Source of the DNA: Treponema sp. | GTDB taxonomy: Bacteria; Spirochaetota; Spirochaetia; Treponematales; Breznakiellaceae | DNA: 26,012 nucleotides | NCBI GenBank assembly: GCA_031288005.1 | Contig: JAITSE010000037.1 | Location: forward strand, 1-26,012 | Direction of reading: 5' to 3' | In this document: positions 15,794 to 23,930 of the stretch, in pieces | How the letters are laid out: the number at the start of each line of letters is the position of its first letter | How positions within the stretch are numbered: the stretch's first letter is position 1 | The notes under the pieces: generated by a model | Seen by the model: the letters and a program-made list of their open reading frames with translations, nothing else | Told to the model about the DNA's origin: nothing | The model's database searches: none | Position numbers and translations under genes: made by a program

Positions 15794-17785
15794 CTATGAC
15801 GGAAACACAATGTCTTTCTTGTGAAAGTCAATACCGCTGCCACAAAAGCGGCTCTCCGTCTGTTCTACGGCTTTTAAGACCTGTGAAGCTACGCCTTGAC
15901 CGTCAAGTCCGTTAAAACTTAAGAGTTCTTCCCGGCTGCCCAGAGCCATGCCCCTGGCGCTGAAATCTTCCTCCACCCCTAAAACCAGGATGCGGGCGGG
16001 AGAGTTCCTGCGGAGCGAGAGGCTCGCGGCGTATTCACCAAAACCACCCTGCCGCATTCCCTCCTCAATAAAGACGGCTGTTTCATAACGGAGGAGTGTG
16101 TCAGCAAGATAGTTTTCGTCCACCGGCTTGAGGAAACGAAGGTTGTAGAGGTCAGCTTCTATTCCATGGCGGGAAAGGAGTTCCGCCGCTTCAAGAGCCT
16201 GGGGATACAAGCTTCCGGTAAAGGCAAGGCAGATCGGGACTTCTTTCCTGCGGACAAAGACCCCGCGGCCTTTTTCCAGCGGCAAGGAAAAAGCCGCATC
16301 CTCCGGGGGGCAGGAGGCTTTGGGGTAGCGGATTGCTGCCGGCCCATCTCCGGCTAAGGCCCAGTGCAGCATAGCCCTGAGTTCTCCGCCGCTTGCCGGG
16401 GCCAGCATGGTCATGTTTGGAACGGAACGGAAAAGGCTTATGTCAAAGAGGCCCTGATGCGTTTCCCCATCTTCGCCGACAAAGCCCGATCGGTCCAGCG
16501 CAAATATCACCGGAAGTTTTTGGAGGCTTGTGTCGTGAATAACCTGATCCACCGCACGTTGAATGAAAGTGGAATAAACGGCCGCCACTGGACACAGGCC
16601 CCGGGCGGCCAGCCCTGCCGCAAAGGTAACCGCGTGTTCTTCGGCTATGCCCACATCAAAAAAACGTCCTGGGAACCGGGCCTTAAAGGGGGAGAGTCCC
16701 GTTCCCTTTTCCATAGCGGCGGTAATCGCTACAATCCTGTCGTCTCTGTCGGCAGCTTCCTGCAATGCCGCGCTGAAGGAGGCGGTAAAAGAAACCTCCC
16801 CGCCGCCAGCCTTGTCCCTCAGGCCGGGACTGATCGGGGCCATGCCTGGAACAAGCCCCTCTGACATGGAAAAAGAAGAAACCCCATGGTAGCTTCCTGG
16901 ATCATTCTCGGCAAAGCCACAGCCCTTGCCTTTCCGGCTTATTACATGGATAACCACAGGCCGGTCAAGTTTCCTGACATTACGGAAGACCTGTTCCATC
17001 TGCTGTATATTGTGGCCGTCAATAGGGCCGGCATACTCGAATCCCAAATCCACAAAAAAATTGTCGATGTAAAAAACAGCTTTCACCGCCCGCTTCATGC
17101 GGAGTACGAGGCCATAAAAAGCTTCTCCTATGAAGGGCAGGCCTTTGGCTATGGCGTCGAATTTCCGGCGAAAACTTTGATATCTGGCCTGCATACTCAG
17201 ACGGCTTAGATATTTTGAGAGGCCGCCTACATTGGGACCTATGGACATCTTGTTATCGTTGAGTACTACTATCAATGGTAGGCCGATTTGCCCTGCATGG
17301 GACAGAGCTTCGTAGGCAAGGCCGCCTGTCAGGGCTCCATCTCCAATGACCGCCACGGCCAGGCCATCGCCGCCGCAGATACGCTCTCCCGCAAGAAAGC
17401 CCAAAGCGGCTGAAATAGAAGTGGAGGCGTGGCCTGTGTTGAAGACATCGTGGGGACTTTCGGAATGTTTAGGGAACCCGGCAATCCCACCCGCCTGCCG
17501 GAGCGTCTCAAAAGACACGAATCGTCCGGTTAAAAGTTTATGGGTATAGCACTGGTGTCCTACATCCCAGATGATTTTATCATACGGGGACAGAAAGACC
17601 CGGTGCAGGGCGATGGTCAGTTCCACGACTCCCAGATTTGAGGCTAAATGTCCTCCATTCCGGCTTACTGTGGACACGATTACACTTCGAATTTCGGCGG
17701 CCAGCCGGTTCAATTCGGCATAATTAAAATTTCTGATGTCCTCCGGTCCTCTGATGCCGGATAAAAGCAGCCCGCCTTGATCCAT
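15794..17785 (-). CDS. dxs: 1-deoxy-D-xylulose-5-phosphate synthase
   Basis: A 663-residue, thiamine-diphosphate-dependent enzyme that condenses pyruvate with glyceraldehyde 3-phosphate, the first step of the MEP isoprenoid pathway. Signatures are SRNGGHLASNLGVVEL, GDGALTGGLAYEAL with NDNKMSIGPN (cofactor binding), GFEYAGPIDGHN, GIAEEHAVTFAAGLA (catalytic Glu) and a transketolase C-terminal domain. It is slightly longer than typical (about 620-640) through the C-terminal tail. The start ATG 17785 has only a weak ribosome-binding site. Its cofactor would be supplied by the thiamine operon at 18.4-21.5 kb. It lies 121 bp before cdaA in the same direction. Confidence 0.96.
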   Translation of the reverse strand: MDQGGLLLSGIRGPEDIRNFNYAELNRLAAEIRSVIVSTVSRNGGHLASNLGVVELTIALHRVFLSPYDKIIWDVGHQCYTHKLLTGRFVSFETLRQAGGIAGFPKHSESPHDVFNTGHASTSISAALGFLAGERICGGDGLAVAVIGDGALTGGLAYEALSHAGQIGLPLIVVLNDNKMSIGPNVGGLSKYLSRLSMQARYQSFRRKFDAIAKGLPFIGEAFYGLVLRMKRAVKAVFYIDNFFVDLGFEYAGPIDGHNIQQMEQVFRNVRKLDRPVVIHVISRKGKGCGFAENDPGSYHGVSSFSMSEGLVPGMAPISPGLRDKAGGGEVSFTASFSAALQEAADRDDRIVAITAAMEKGTGLSPFKARFPGRFFDVGIAEEHAVTFAAGLAARGLCPVAAVYSTFIQRAVDQVIHDTSLQKLPVIFALDRSGFVGEDGETHQGLFDISLFRSVPNMTMLAPASGGELRAMLHWALAGDGPAAIRYPKASCPPEDAAFSLPLEKGRGVFVRRKEVPICLAFTGSLYPQALEAAELLSRHGIEADLYNLRFLKPVDENYLADTLLRYETAVFIEEGMRQGGFGEYAASLSLRRNSPARILVLGVEEDFSARGMALGSREELLSFNGLDGQGVASQVLKAVEQTESRFCGSGIDFHKKDIVFPS

Positions 17786-17821
17786 AACAACTGTAAATCC
17801 TGATTTTGCCGTGCTTTCACG

Positions 17822-17852
17822 AAAAAATAAAACCGCGGTACAAGCCGCGGTT
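17822..17852 (-). terminator. Rho-independent terminator after the small basic protein gene
   Basis: On the minus strand AACCGCGG, a 6-nt loop and CCGCGGTT form a perfect 8-bp GC-rich stem (17831-17852), followed by TTATTTTTTC. It lies 15 bp after the stop of the 29-aa gene and before dxs. Either dxs has its own promoter in the 36 bp that remain, or it is expressed by read-through. Confidence 0.8.
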
Positions 17853-17866
17853 CTCCAAAAAGAACA

Positions 17867-17956
17867 CTATTTATTCTTGTGCCGGTTTTTTCTGAGTTTC
17901 TTTTTACGTTTGTGGGTTGCAATCTTTCTGAGTTTGCGCTTTCTTCCGCAGGGCAC
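17867..17956 (-). CDS. Tiny basic AURKAIP1/COX24-domain-like protein (29 aa)
   Basis: GTG at 17956 is preceded by AAAGGAGGGG at ideal distance, one of the strongest ribosome-binding sites in the window. The 29 residues are nearly all basic: VPCGRKRKLRKIATHKRKKK followed by LRKNRHKNK. The pattern KxRKxxxHKRKKxxRKxRHK matches the short COX24/AURKAIP1 C-terminal domain found in mitochondrial ribosome-associated proteins and in tiny bacterial proteins. It is likely a small ribosomal-subunit-associated protein; this is inference. It has its own terminator downstream. Confidence 0.8.
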   Translation of the reverse strand: MPCGRKRKLRKIATHKRKKKLRKNRHKNK

Positions 17957-18387
17957 CTCAACCCCTCCTTTCTGCTTATCAGCAGGAAACTTAATTCCCG
18001 GGCGGGTTCATGCCAAAGAGCCGGTTTGCGCCGGGAAACTTCAGGACGATTCGAACCCGTTAAAGATTTGTTTGCCGGGATATGGACCCGCATAAAATCC
18101 ATATATTGCAGAACAATAGATTTGTCCATCGTAACCGCCGAAAACATCGAAAATAGAAATCTCCGCAGTTTCCACACCAAGGATTACTGAACAACTCTAA
18201 TATACCTCGTCTTAGGACGAGGTAATTGTCTCAGTATGAACGGAGCATAAAAAAAGATCAAGGGGGCGCATTGAGCCGCAATTCTTTCAGCCGAAGGTCT
18301 ATGACAAACTCAAAGCCAGCGTCAACGGATTGTTCCCTCTGAGCTGTCTTGAAAAATCAGGCAAAACTGAAGCGGCGCCGGCGGCGG
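17957..18387. other. Spacer with palindromic repeat and possible gene debris
   Basis: It must hold the promoter for the small basic protein on the minus strand, though no clear boxes were found. TTACTGAACAACTCTAAT (18184-18201) recurs with one or a few changes at 23712 and 24044. It is followed by a hairpin ACCTCGTC-TTAG-GACGAGGT (18204-18223). On the plus strand about 18270-18360 one frame reads EPQFFQPKVYDKLKASVNG without a start, possibly a gene remnant of unknown kind. Confidence 0.45.
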
Positions 18388-19062
18388 TCAATAGAAGACC
18401 CCGATATTCGGTGCTGCCGCCAGGCTGAAATCCGCTTTGGCGCTGAAAGTTTCCCAGTCCTTACAGGACGGATCGTAGACTGCGGTAAAGGCCATGCCCG
18501 CGGCTCTGACCCCAGGCAGGCTATAGGGGGAATCTTCAAATACCACGCAGTCCTCCGGCTTCACACGAAGCCGCCTGGCCGCCTCAAGCCAGACGCCACT
18601 TTGACTTTTGTCTCCTCCGGCTTCACCTGTGTATACGAGGGCGGAAAACCAGCGCCGCATCCCCTGCCGGTCAAGGAAGGCTTCGCAGGCTGCCGGGAAA
18701 CAGGAGCTGACCAGCGCCAGCTTGAGACCCATCCTGAAAAGTTCCAAGACGATGGCGGCGTTCTCTTCTTTCAGGGCTATGCCGTCCCGGTACTGATCCA
18801 GCGCCATTCCCTCCCACTGTTTTATTATGTCCCCGGGAGAAAGATCGATCCGGTAAGCCCGGCGTACATATTCAGCCGATTGTTCCACCGTCATGGGAGC
18901 GATGCGCTCCTCAAGGCCCGGTTCAGCTTTCCTGCCCTGAGCTTTAAGCCAGTTCCGGCAGATGGGATACCAAACCCACAGGGAATCCGCCAGTACGCCG
19001 TCCAGATCGAAGAGAGCGCCCCGGAATCCCCGGAGCTTCCCCGGCAGTTCCGCGCCGGTCAT
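18388..19062 (-). CDS. HAD-superfamily hydrolase, candidate thiamine-phosphate phosphatase
   Basis: A 224-residue subfamily IA phosphatase. Motif I is FDLDGVLADS with nucleophile Asp19 and acid/base Asp21. A helical cap (about 30-95) follows, then motif II LALVSS, motif III Lys in GGDKSQSG and motif IV VVFEDSPYSLPG. It resembles beta-phosphoglucomutase-like proteins. The start lies 1 bp after the thiE stop, so it is the last gene of the thiamine operon. From context it may remove phosphate from thiamine phosphate or from a damaged intermediate. Sugar-phosphate substrates remain possible, and nothing in the sequence fixes the substrate. Confidence 0.85.
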   Translation of the reverse strand: MTGAELPGKLRGFRGALFDLDGVLADSLWVWYPICRNWLKAQGRKAEPGLEERIAPMTVEQSAEYVRRAYRIDLSPGDIIKQWEGMALDQYRDGIALKEENAAIVLELFRMGLKLALVSSCFPAACEAFLDRQGMRRWFSALVYTGEAGGDKSQSGVWLEAARRLRVKPEDCVVFEDSPYSLPGVRAAGMAFTAVYDPSCKDWETFSAKADFSLAAAPNIGVFY

Positions 19063-19063
19063 A

Positions 19064-19765
19064 TCAACTGCCCGCCGCCGGGATACGGGCTTTATCGAGG
19101 ACTTCCCGCAAGCGCCGGGCCGCGGCTTCTATGTCAGGCTGGGATAGGATGGCGGAGATCACGGCGATTCCCGAGGCTCCGGCGTCAATAGCGGCTCCGG
19201 CGTTCCCTGCATTAATGCCGCCGATAGCTGCCACCGGGATACGGACAGCGGCGCATATATCCGAGAGGCCCTTTACCCCGATGGCTTCCCCCGCGTTGGC
19301 CTTGCTTCCCGTGGGATACACCGCGCCAGCGCCGAGGTAGTCCGCCCCGTCCCGTTCCGCGGCCAGGGCTTCTTCCACCCGGCTTACGGAGACCCCGATA
19401 AGCAGGCCGCGCCCGGCAAGCCGCCGGGCCTTTTTCAGGGGAAGATCCGATTGGCCTATGTGGAGGCCGTCCGCGCCCGCTGCCAGGGCTATGTCCAGCC
19501 GGTCGTTTACAAGCAGGGGAATACCCAGGCGCCGGGTAAGGGCTCTAATTTCCAGGGCAATTTCGTAAAATTCCCGGCTTGAGGCGTCCTTTTCCCGAAG
19601 CTGGACCATAGTGACCCCGCCTGAAACAGCGGCGGCGACGCTTTCCCCGATGGGCCGCCCAAAGGAAAGGAGGCGGTCGGTACAGAGGTACAGACCAAGG
19701 GCCCGGCGGAGCCGCGCCTTGTTCCTGAAGCCGCCTGAGATACTGAGACAGCGGCTTATTGACAT
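19064..19765 (-). CDS. thiE: Thiamine-phosphate synthase
   Basis: A 233-residue TIM-barrel enzyme that couples HMP diphosphate with thiazole phosphate to give thiamine phosphate. Motifs are GLYLCTDRLL, TMVQLREKDASSREFYEIA, LLVNDRLDIALAAGADGLHIGQSDLP, LIGVSVS, YLGAGAVYPTGSK and VAAIGGINAGNAGAAIDAGA. An N-terminal extension of about 22 residues (MSISRCLSISGGF...) precedes the usual start; translation may begin later. The ATG at 19765 overlaps the thiM stop by 10 bp, indicating coupling. Confidence 0.95.
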   Translation of the reverse strand: MSISRCLSISGGFRNKARLRRALGLYLCTDRLLSFGRPIGESVAAAVSGGVTMVQLREKDASSREFYEIALEIRALTRRLGIPLLVNDRLDIALAAGADGLHIGQSDLPLKKARRLAGRGLLIGVSVSRVEEALAAERDGADYLGAGAVYPTGSKANAGEAIGVKGLSDICAAVRIPVAAIGGINAGNAGAAIDAGASGIAVISAILSQPDIEAAARRLREVLDKARIPAAGS

Positions 19766-20583
19766 TCCAGTTTCCCCCGTTCCAGTAGTGTGTCCCCGGT
19801 AACGGTATAGATGCTGTCTATCAGGGCGATTCGGAAGGAGCCGGGAAGCCGGGCCTTTTCAAAGGCCAGTTCCCCCGCGGCGCCCATTACGGCAAGGGCT
19901 GTAAGCGCCGCGCTGAACATATCTCCGCCGGCTTGCGCGGCCGCCGCGGCCGCCGCCCCGCAAAGCGCGCCGGCCATACAACCCGCCCCGGTAATTTTAG
20001 TGAGCATTTCCACCCCGTTGTAAATACGGGCGAGACGTTTTCCATCGCTCACGATATCCACTTTCCCTGTGGCGGCTGCCACGCAGTGATACTGCCGGGC
20101 CAGTTCTATTACCGCTTCTTCTATCCCCTCAATTTGCCCATCCGAGTCCACGCCTTTTACTGCCGCCTCTTTTCCCGCCAGGGTCATAATTTCCCCGCCG
20201 TTCCCCTTGATGATATCTATCCCGCCGATCTCGTGCAAATGGGCCAGGATGCCGATCCGCCCTCTGATCGCGCCGCAGCCTACCGGGTCAACAACAACAG
20301 GCCGCTTAGCCGCCTTTGCGCCCAGCACAGCTTCCACGGCGGAAATCTCCTGATCCCGGATATAAGTGCCGAAGTTTATGTACAAGGCCCCGGAGATACG
20401 GGCGAAATTGTAGGCTTCACCCGCTACATCCAGCATTGCGGGCGAGGCTCCGAAGGCCAGCAGGATATTCGCGCAGTCATTGACGGTAATGTAGTTGGTG
20501 ATGCAGTCCACCAGGGGATTCAAGTCCCTTACCGCATCAACAATACGCGCCGCTTCGTTAATCAGCTTTGTTTCTTCTTTCAT
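19756..20583 (-). CDS. thiM: Hydroxyethylthiazole kinase
   Basis: A 275-residue ribokinase-fold enzyme that phosphorylates salvaged thiazole alcohol. Motifs are PLVDCITNYITVNDCANILLA, SPAMLDVAGEA, RPVVVDPVGCGA, KGNGGEIMTLAG and KITGAGCMAGAL with the catalytic Cys. The start ATG 20583 has AAAGGAC upstream. A 101-bp gap with a small palindrome (CCGGTATACCGG near 20597) separates it from thiD. Presence of thiM without thiG or thiC in the window indicates salvage rather than complete de novo synthesis. Confidence 0.95.
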   Translation of the reverse strand: MKEETKLINEAARIVDAVRDLNPLVDCITNYITVNDCANILLAFGASPAMLDVAGEAYNFARISGALYINFGTYIRDQEISAVEAVLGAKAAKRPVVVDPVGCGAIRGRIGILAHLHEIGGIDIIKGNGGEIMTLAGKEAAVKGVDSDGQIEGIEEAVIELARQYHCVAAATGKVDIVSDGKRLARIYNGVEMLTKITGAGCMAGALCGAAAAAAAQAGGDMFSAALTALAVMGAAGELAFEKARLPGSFRIALIDSIYTVTGDTLLERGKLECQ

Positions 20584-20684
20584 TTTGAAAGTCCTTTCCG
20601 GTATACCGGTTTTATAATAAGGCCCCGCGCCAGAGCTATGCTCAAAAGCGATGGAATATCCGGCTCATGCCGGGTGAAGAAGGC

Positions 20685-21497
20685 TTAAGCCAAAACCTCT
20701 TCCATACCCGCCCGGCGGTAGAGGGCCGCCAGGTGTCCAACAGGCCCGTAACCGCCTCCCAGGGCGTAGGAATCGGCGAGGGCCTGGGTAATGTATGCCT
20801 TGGCCGCCCGAACCGCGTCCTCCAGGCTGTCCCCAAAGGCAAGGCGACTGGCAATGGCGGCGGAAAGGGTACATCCGGTTCCGTGGGTATGTTTGGTGTT
20901 GACGCGCTTTGAGGGAAGCCACAGCGCCTTTCCGTTACGGAAGAAGAGGTCGTCCGCCCCGTCTCCAAGGCTGTGGCCACCTTTGATCAGCACAGCCTTA
21001 GCTCCCAGGCAGGCGATCCGCTCCGCCGCCTTCAGCGCATCTTCCGCGCTCCCGATTTTTATACCCGCCAGAATCTCCGCCTCAGGAATATTCGGGGTGA
21101 TTATATCCGCCATACCGGCAAGCTCGCGCAGCGCGGCCTCCGCATCCTTCTTCAACAGGGAACAGCCGCTCTTGGATGTCATCACAGGGTCAAGGACGAT
21201 ATTCCGCGCCCCAAACCGTGTAAGCCCATCCGTCACCGCCCCGGCAATCTCCGCGCTGGACAGCATCCCTATCTTCACCGCGTCCACCCGGATATCCTGA
21301 TAGACCGCCTCAATCTGGGCCAGCACCATGTCAGGTTCGATTTCCCGCACTCCGTAGACCCCCCGGGTGTTCTGGGCCGTAAGCGCGGTAATCGCCGTCA
21401 TGCCGTATACCCCCAGGGCGCACATGGTTTTCAGGTCAGCCTGGACGCCCGCGCCGCCTCCAGAATCGGATCCCGCGATACTCAGAGCATTTTTCAT
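20685..21497 (-). CDS. thiD: Hydroxymethylpyrimidine/phosphomethylpyrimidine kinase
   Basis: A 270-residue ribokinase-family enzyme that phosphorylates HMP twice to HMP diphosphate. Motifs are [70 protein letters not shown] and [15 protein letters not shown]. The strong ribosome-binding site GAGGAGGAAAC precedes ATG 21497. It is the first gene after the TPP riboswitch and its terminator. Confidence 0.96.
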   Translation of the reverse strand: MKNALSIAGSDSGGGAGVQADLKTMCALGVYGMTAITALTAQNTRGVYGVREIEPDMVLAQIEAVYQDIRVDAVKIGMLSSAEIAGAVTDGLTRFGARNIVLDPVMTSKSGCSLLKKDAEAALRELAGMADIITPNIPEAEILAGIKIGSAEDALKAAERIACLGAKAVLIKGGHSLGDGADDLFFRNGKALWLPSKRVNTKHTHGTGCTLSAAIASRLAFGDSLEDAVRAAKAYITQALADSYALGGGYGPVGHLAALYRRAGMEEVLA

Positions 21498-21518
21498 GTT
21501 TCCTCCTCGCCTTTGAGA

Positions 21519-21557
21519 TAAAAAAACGCCTTCCCGGAAAATCCGGCGAAGGCGTTT
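21519..21557 (-). terminator. Intrinsic terminator of the TPP riboswitch
   Basis: On the minus strand AAACGCCTTC-GCCGG, loop, CCGG-GAAGGCGTTT forms a long stem followed by TTTTTTTAT. It lies between the aptamer and the thiD start, 22 bp before the ATG. This is a standard transcriptional attenuator. GAAGGC near 21595-21590 could pair with GCCTTC of the terminator's 5' arm as antiterminator; that pairing is inference. Confidence 0.88.
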
Positions 21558-21599
21558 ATACGGTCATACCGATTCGGCGGAAAGGCAAAGCCTTCAGCG

Positions 21600-21702
21600 C
21601 CGTAAAACTTCCCTACGCCGGCATTATCCGGATCAGGTAATAAGGGTTAAAAGCGTCGCGCCGCTTTCTCTCAGCCGGAACTATCCGGCACCCCTGCTTG
21701 AA
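21600..21702 (-). promoter_or_regulatory. TPP riboswitch (THI element)
   Basis: The minus strand carries the conserved core blocks in order: AGGGGTGCC (about 21695-21687), GGCTGAGA (about 21677-21670), ACCCTTATTACCTGATCCGG and ATAATGCCGGCGTAGGGAAG. These are the invariant aptamer segments of the thiamine diphosphate riboswitch. With the terminator at 21519-21557 it should shut off thiD-thiM-thiE-HAD when thiamine diphosphate is abundant. Confidence 0.96.
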
Positions 21703-21720
21703 TGTAAAAGAACCGCCTCT

Positions 21721-21750
21721 ATTGTCGCCCGGACTCAAGCGGACTGTCAA
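21721..21750 (-). promoter_or_regulatory. Predicted promoter of the thiamine operon
   Basis: On the minus strand TTGACA (21750-21745) is followed after 18 bp by GACAAT (21726-21721). Transcription would begin near 21714, just ahead of the riboswitch aptamer. Confidence 0.6.
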
Positions 21751-21780
21751 GGGACGCAGAACAGATCCCGGAGAACCAGT

Positions 21781-21920
21781 GCAAGCCTACGGCTTGCTTA
21801 GGAACCCGCAGGGTTCCAAGGTCTCAGGTCTCAAGGGACGCAGTGATGGACTTTAGTCCTCAATCCGTGTAATCTGTGGACCAGAGACCCGTGGGACCTG
21901 CGGTTCCAGATATCCGGTCC
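21781..21920. repeat. Cluster of short-loop micro-palindromes
   Basis: Within 140 bp of non-coding DNA: GCAAGCC-TAC-GGCTTGC (21781-21797), GGAACCC-GCA-GGGTTCC (21801-21817), GGACT-TT-AGTCC (21848-21859) and GGGACC-TGC-GGTTCC (about 21893-21907, one mismatch). The sequence AAGGGACGCAG occurs at 21749 and again near 21833. The third palindrome is the reverse complement of the one inside repeat copy A. The rest of 21751-21994 contains no gene. Confidence 0.7.
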
Positions 21921-21994
21921 CTTGCGGGGGGCCGCACAGAACATTAGCGGCAAAAGAGTCCCTGGATTTGGACTCGTTAAACAAGGAGGGCTTT

Positions 21995-22222
21995 ATGTCT
22001 GACATCACCTTTGATATTTTAAAACATTACGGCAGCATATCCCAGGACAGAACCGGCTGGAAAACGGAACTCAACCTGGTCTCCTGGAACGGACGGACTC
22101 CTAAATTCGATTTGAGGAGTTGGTCGCCGGATCATGAGAAAATGGGCAAGGGCCTTACGCTCACCCAGGAAGAAGCCGCGGTTTTGACGGAACTGCTGAA
22201 AGCCGCCCTCATGCCGGCCTGA
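21995..22222 (+). CDS. YdbC/PC4-like single-stranded nucleic-acid-binding protein
   Basis: A 75-residue protein. The start ATG 21995 has AAGGAGG 4-5 bp upstream; an earlier in-frame ATG at 21968 lacks one. The sequence (ITFDILKHYGSISQDRTGWK, ELNLVSWNGRTPKFDLRSW, GLTLTQEEAAVLTELLK) matches the YdbC family, bacterial relatives of the PC4 coactivator that form dimers and bind single-stranded DNA. Its cellular role in bacteria is not well established. It converges with rnhA, with 7 bp between stops. Confidence 0.85.
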   Translation: MSDITFDILKHYGSISQDRTGWKTELNLVSWNGRTPKFDLRSWSPDHEKMGKGLTLTQEEAAVLTELLKAALMPA

Positions 22223-22229
22223 ACCGGAC

Positions 22230-22697
22230 TTAGCTGTCAGACTGTATGCAGGCTATCGCTTTTTGAGTCAATCTGTCGCAGCGCTCGTTGAAGCGGTTGC
22301 CCAGGTGTCCTTTAACCCATTTCCATCGAATTGGATAGGCGGAAGCCGCCGCATCAAGACGCTGCCACAGATCCTGGTTTTTCACTGCCTTTTTATCACT
22401 GGTCAGCCAGCCGTTCCGTTTCCACGAAACGATCCATTCTGACATCCCTTTTTGAACATACTGGGAGTCTGTGTAAACCATAACTTGATCCGGGGCAATG
22501 TTCAGATTTGAAAGCGCCTCAAGAGCCTGGATTACCGCGCTTAGTTCCATCCGGTTGTTGGTGGCGTTTTTTTCCGCGCCCCACTTCTCCACGATGATTT
22601 CCGGTTCTTCCGCCCACTTCCGGATGATCAGATAGGCCCAGCCTCCCGGCCCGGGATTCCCCGAACAACCGCCGTCAGTGTAAATATGTATATCCAT
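22230..22697 (-). CDS. rnhA: Ribonuclease HI
   Basis: A 155-residue endonuclease that cuts RNA in RNA-DNA hybrids. Catalytic acids are Asp8 (YTDGGCSGNPG), Glu51 (NNRMELSAVIQAL), Asp77 (VYTDSQYV) and Asp141 (ERCDRL); His131 in WVKGHLGN is the flexible-loop His. Length matches E. coli RNase HI. The start ATG 22697 has AGGAAC upstream. Confidence 0.97.
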   Translation of the reverse strand: MDIHIYTDGGCSGNPGPGGWAYLIIRKWAEEPEIIVEKWGAEKNATNNRMELSAVIQALEALSNLNIAPDQVMVYTDSQYVQKGMSEWIVSWKRNGWLTSDKKAVKNQDLWQRLDAAASAYPIRWKWVKGHLGNRFNERCDRLTQKAIACIQSDS

Positions 22698-22753
22698 CGC
22701 TGTTCCTGCCTTTGATCCGACGCTCCGCCTGACGCTGGGAATTTATAATAGCG

Positions 22754-22776
22754 TTGTTCATCGGAAACAAGTTTCC
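22754..22776. repeat. Partial copy of the TTGTTC palindromic repeat
   Basis: TTGTTCATCGGAAAC (22754-22768) is identical to the left part of the element at 7534-7590 and is followed by AA-GTTTCC, closing a 6-bp hairpin. The right end GAACAAGTC is missing. The remaining spacer 22698-22975 has no gene; it must hold the rnhA promoter and the one for the gene at 22976. Confidence 0.55.
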
Positions 22777-22975
22777 AGGGTAGTAAACCCTTCGCTGCGA
22801 ATAAAAATACTCTATTAGAAAAAAAAGTAACAGTCTGTGGGCCGTCTTGCTCATGGGAAATCCAACTAAAAGGGAGAGGGAGAAACCTTCATATACGGCG
22901 GGCGGGAAATCCTTCGGGAATGTGGGGCTTGTTGATTGCGGCCTTTTTTAATGCTATTCTCATTTCGGATTGCTT

Positions 22976-23554
22976 ATGAAGATAACGGAACTTGTCTCTG
23001 ACCATTTCGGCGATGTCTGGAAGCTCTTGTCCGAGACAAACCTCTTTATCAGCAGGATCGGAGAGATGCCCCAGTACGAAGCGCAGATGCAGGATATGCG
23101 AAGGGAACTGCAAAGCGCCGGGAATGACCGGGACAGGGTCCTTGAAGTGCGGACCGGTCTGATAGAACTTCGCAGGAATCTCAGGCTGCTGGGCTACGAC
23201 CTCAGCCTTGGAAGGATAAATCTGGTCTTTGACGGTTTCAGGCACGACGACAGCATGAGGGAAGGCTTCAAGCGGCTGGTCCTGTTTCTGGGCGACAGGG
23301 ATCTTTACTGGCTGACAGGCACGGATAATCATATCGCACTGGAATCCTATTTGGAGCGTAAGCTGCTCAATTCCGATTTTGCGCGAAAATCTTTAAGAAT
23401 TCTGGGCAAGCACTACCTCTGGTATCTGCGGCGCGGGACGGATTTGATTCTCTGCGGCGCAGCCACGGAAACCAAAGAAGACTATGAGCGGCTGAAGGCC
23501 ATAGGCGAGGCGAAGCCTCTGCTGTTTCTGAGCAAACTTAAAGGACTGACTTAA
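22976..23554 (+). CDS. Unrecognised protein of 192 residues
   Basis: ATG 22976 is preferred over a TTG two codons earlier; both have weak ribosome-binding sites. The first 80 residues are helical with heptad-like spacing (FISRIGEMPQYEAQMQDMRR, VRTGLIELRRNLRLLGYDL). The C-terminal half has RINLVFDGFRHDDSMREGFK, RDLYWLTGTDNHIALESYLE, LGKHYLWYLRRGTDLILCGA and ends LLFLSKLKGLT. No signal peptide or membrane helix is visible. Normal codon usage and length support a real gene. I do not recognise the family; it may be specific to treponemes. Confidence 0.75.
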   Translation: MKITELVSDHFGDVWKLLSETNLFISRIGEMPQYEAQMQDMRRELQSAGNDRDRVLEVRTGLIELRRNLRLLGYDLSLGRINLVFDGFRHDDSMREGFKRLVLFLGDRDLYWLTGTDNHIALESYLERKLLNSDFARKSLRILGKHYLWYLRRGTDLILCGAATETKEDYERLKAIGEAKPLLFLSKLKGLT

Positions 23555-23930
23555 TTAAACGCCAGCAGCATTTCTCTCATAAAACTTCACCGCAGTTTAG
23601 CCGTCTGGAAAAACAATGCTGCGCCTTTAAAAATTACTTGTTCAAGGATCAAATTGAATTGTGACATATTTAACTTGGCAGTTGGAAACGAAGTTTCTGT
23701 ACCAACAGTATTACTGAACAGCTCTATTATATGTGTATAAAATTAGTTATGTACCATTTGTCCTAAAATTATTTGGAAAATATATGGAATAATACAATTG
23801 CTGGAAAACGAATTGATAAAAAATAAATTTTGATGAGTGATGCTGAAAGTAGAAGATAAAAATTTTAGCAGTTTGACACAAAGGAGATTTTTTGATATAC
23901 TGAAATATTAAAAAGTGTAACTCATTAATG
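23555..23930. other. AT-rich spacer without a supported gene
   Basis: Composition shifts to clearly AT-rich here. A minus-strand frame of 65 codons (23747-23944) has no ribosome-binding site and Phe/Tyr/Ile-rich content expected of AT-rich noise. GGAAACGAAGTTTC (23687-23700) and TTACTGAACAGCTCTATTAT (23712) echo blocks of the palindromic repeats elsewhere. Confidence 0.5.

Noticed and set aside
18040..18070. Sequence resembling a tRNA T arm (GATTCGAACCCG)
   Set aside because: The stem bases do not pair and no acceptor, D or anticodon arms are present on either strand.
17710..18180. Minus-strand open frame of 156 codons
   Set aside because: It runs through a terminator and overlaps both dxs and the 29-aa gene in another frame. 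Composition gives no protein-like pattern.
18349..19191. Long plus-strand open frame (280 codons)
   Set aside because: Antisense to the HAD hydrolase and part of thiE, both of which show full motifs. The frame is a by-product of GC-rich third positions.
21781..21920. Possible CRISPR array
   Set aside because: The repeats are short palindromes of different sequence and irregular spacing, with no constant repeat-spacer unit and no cas genes.
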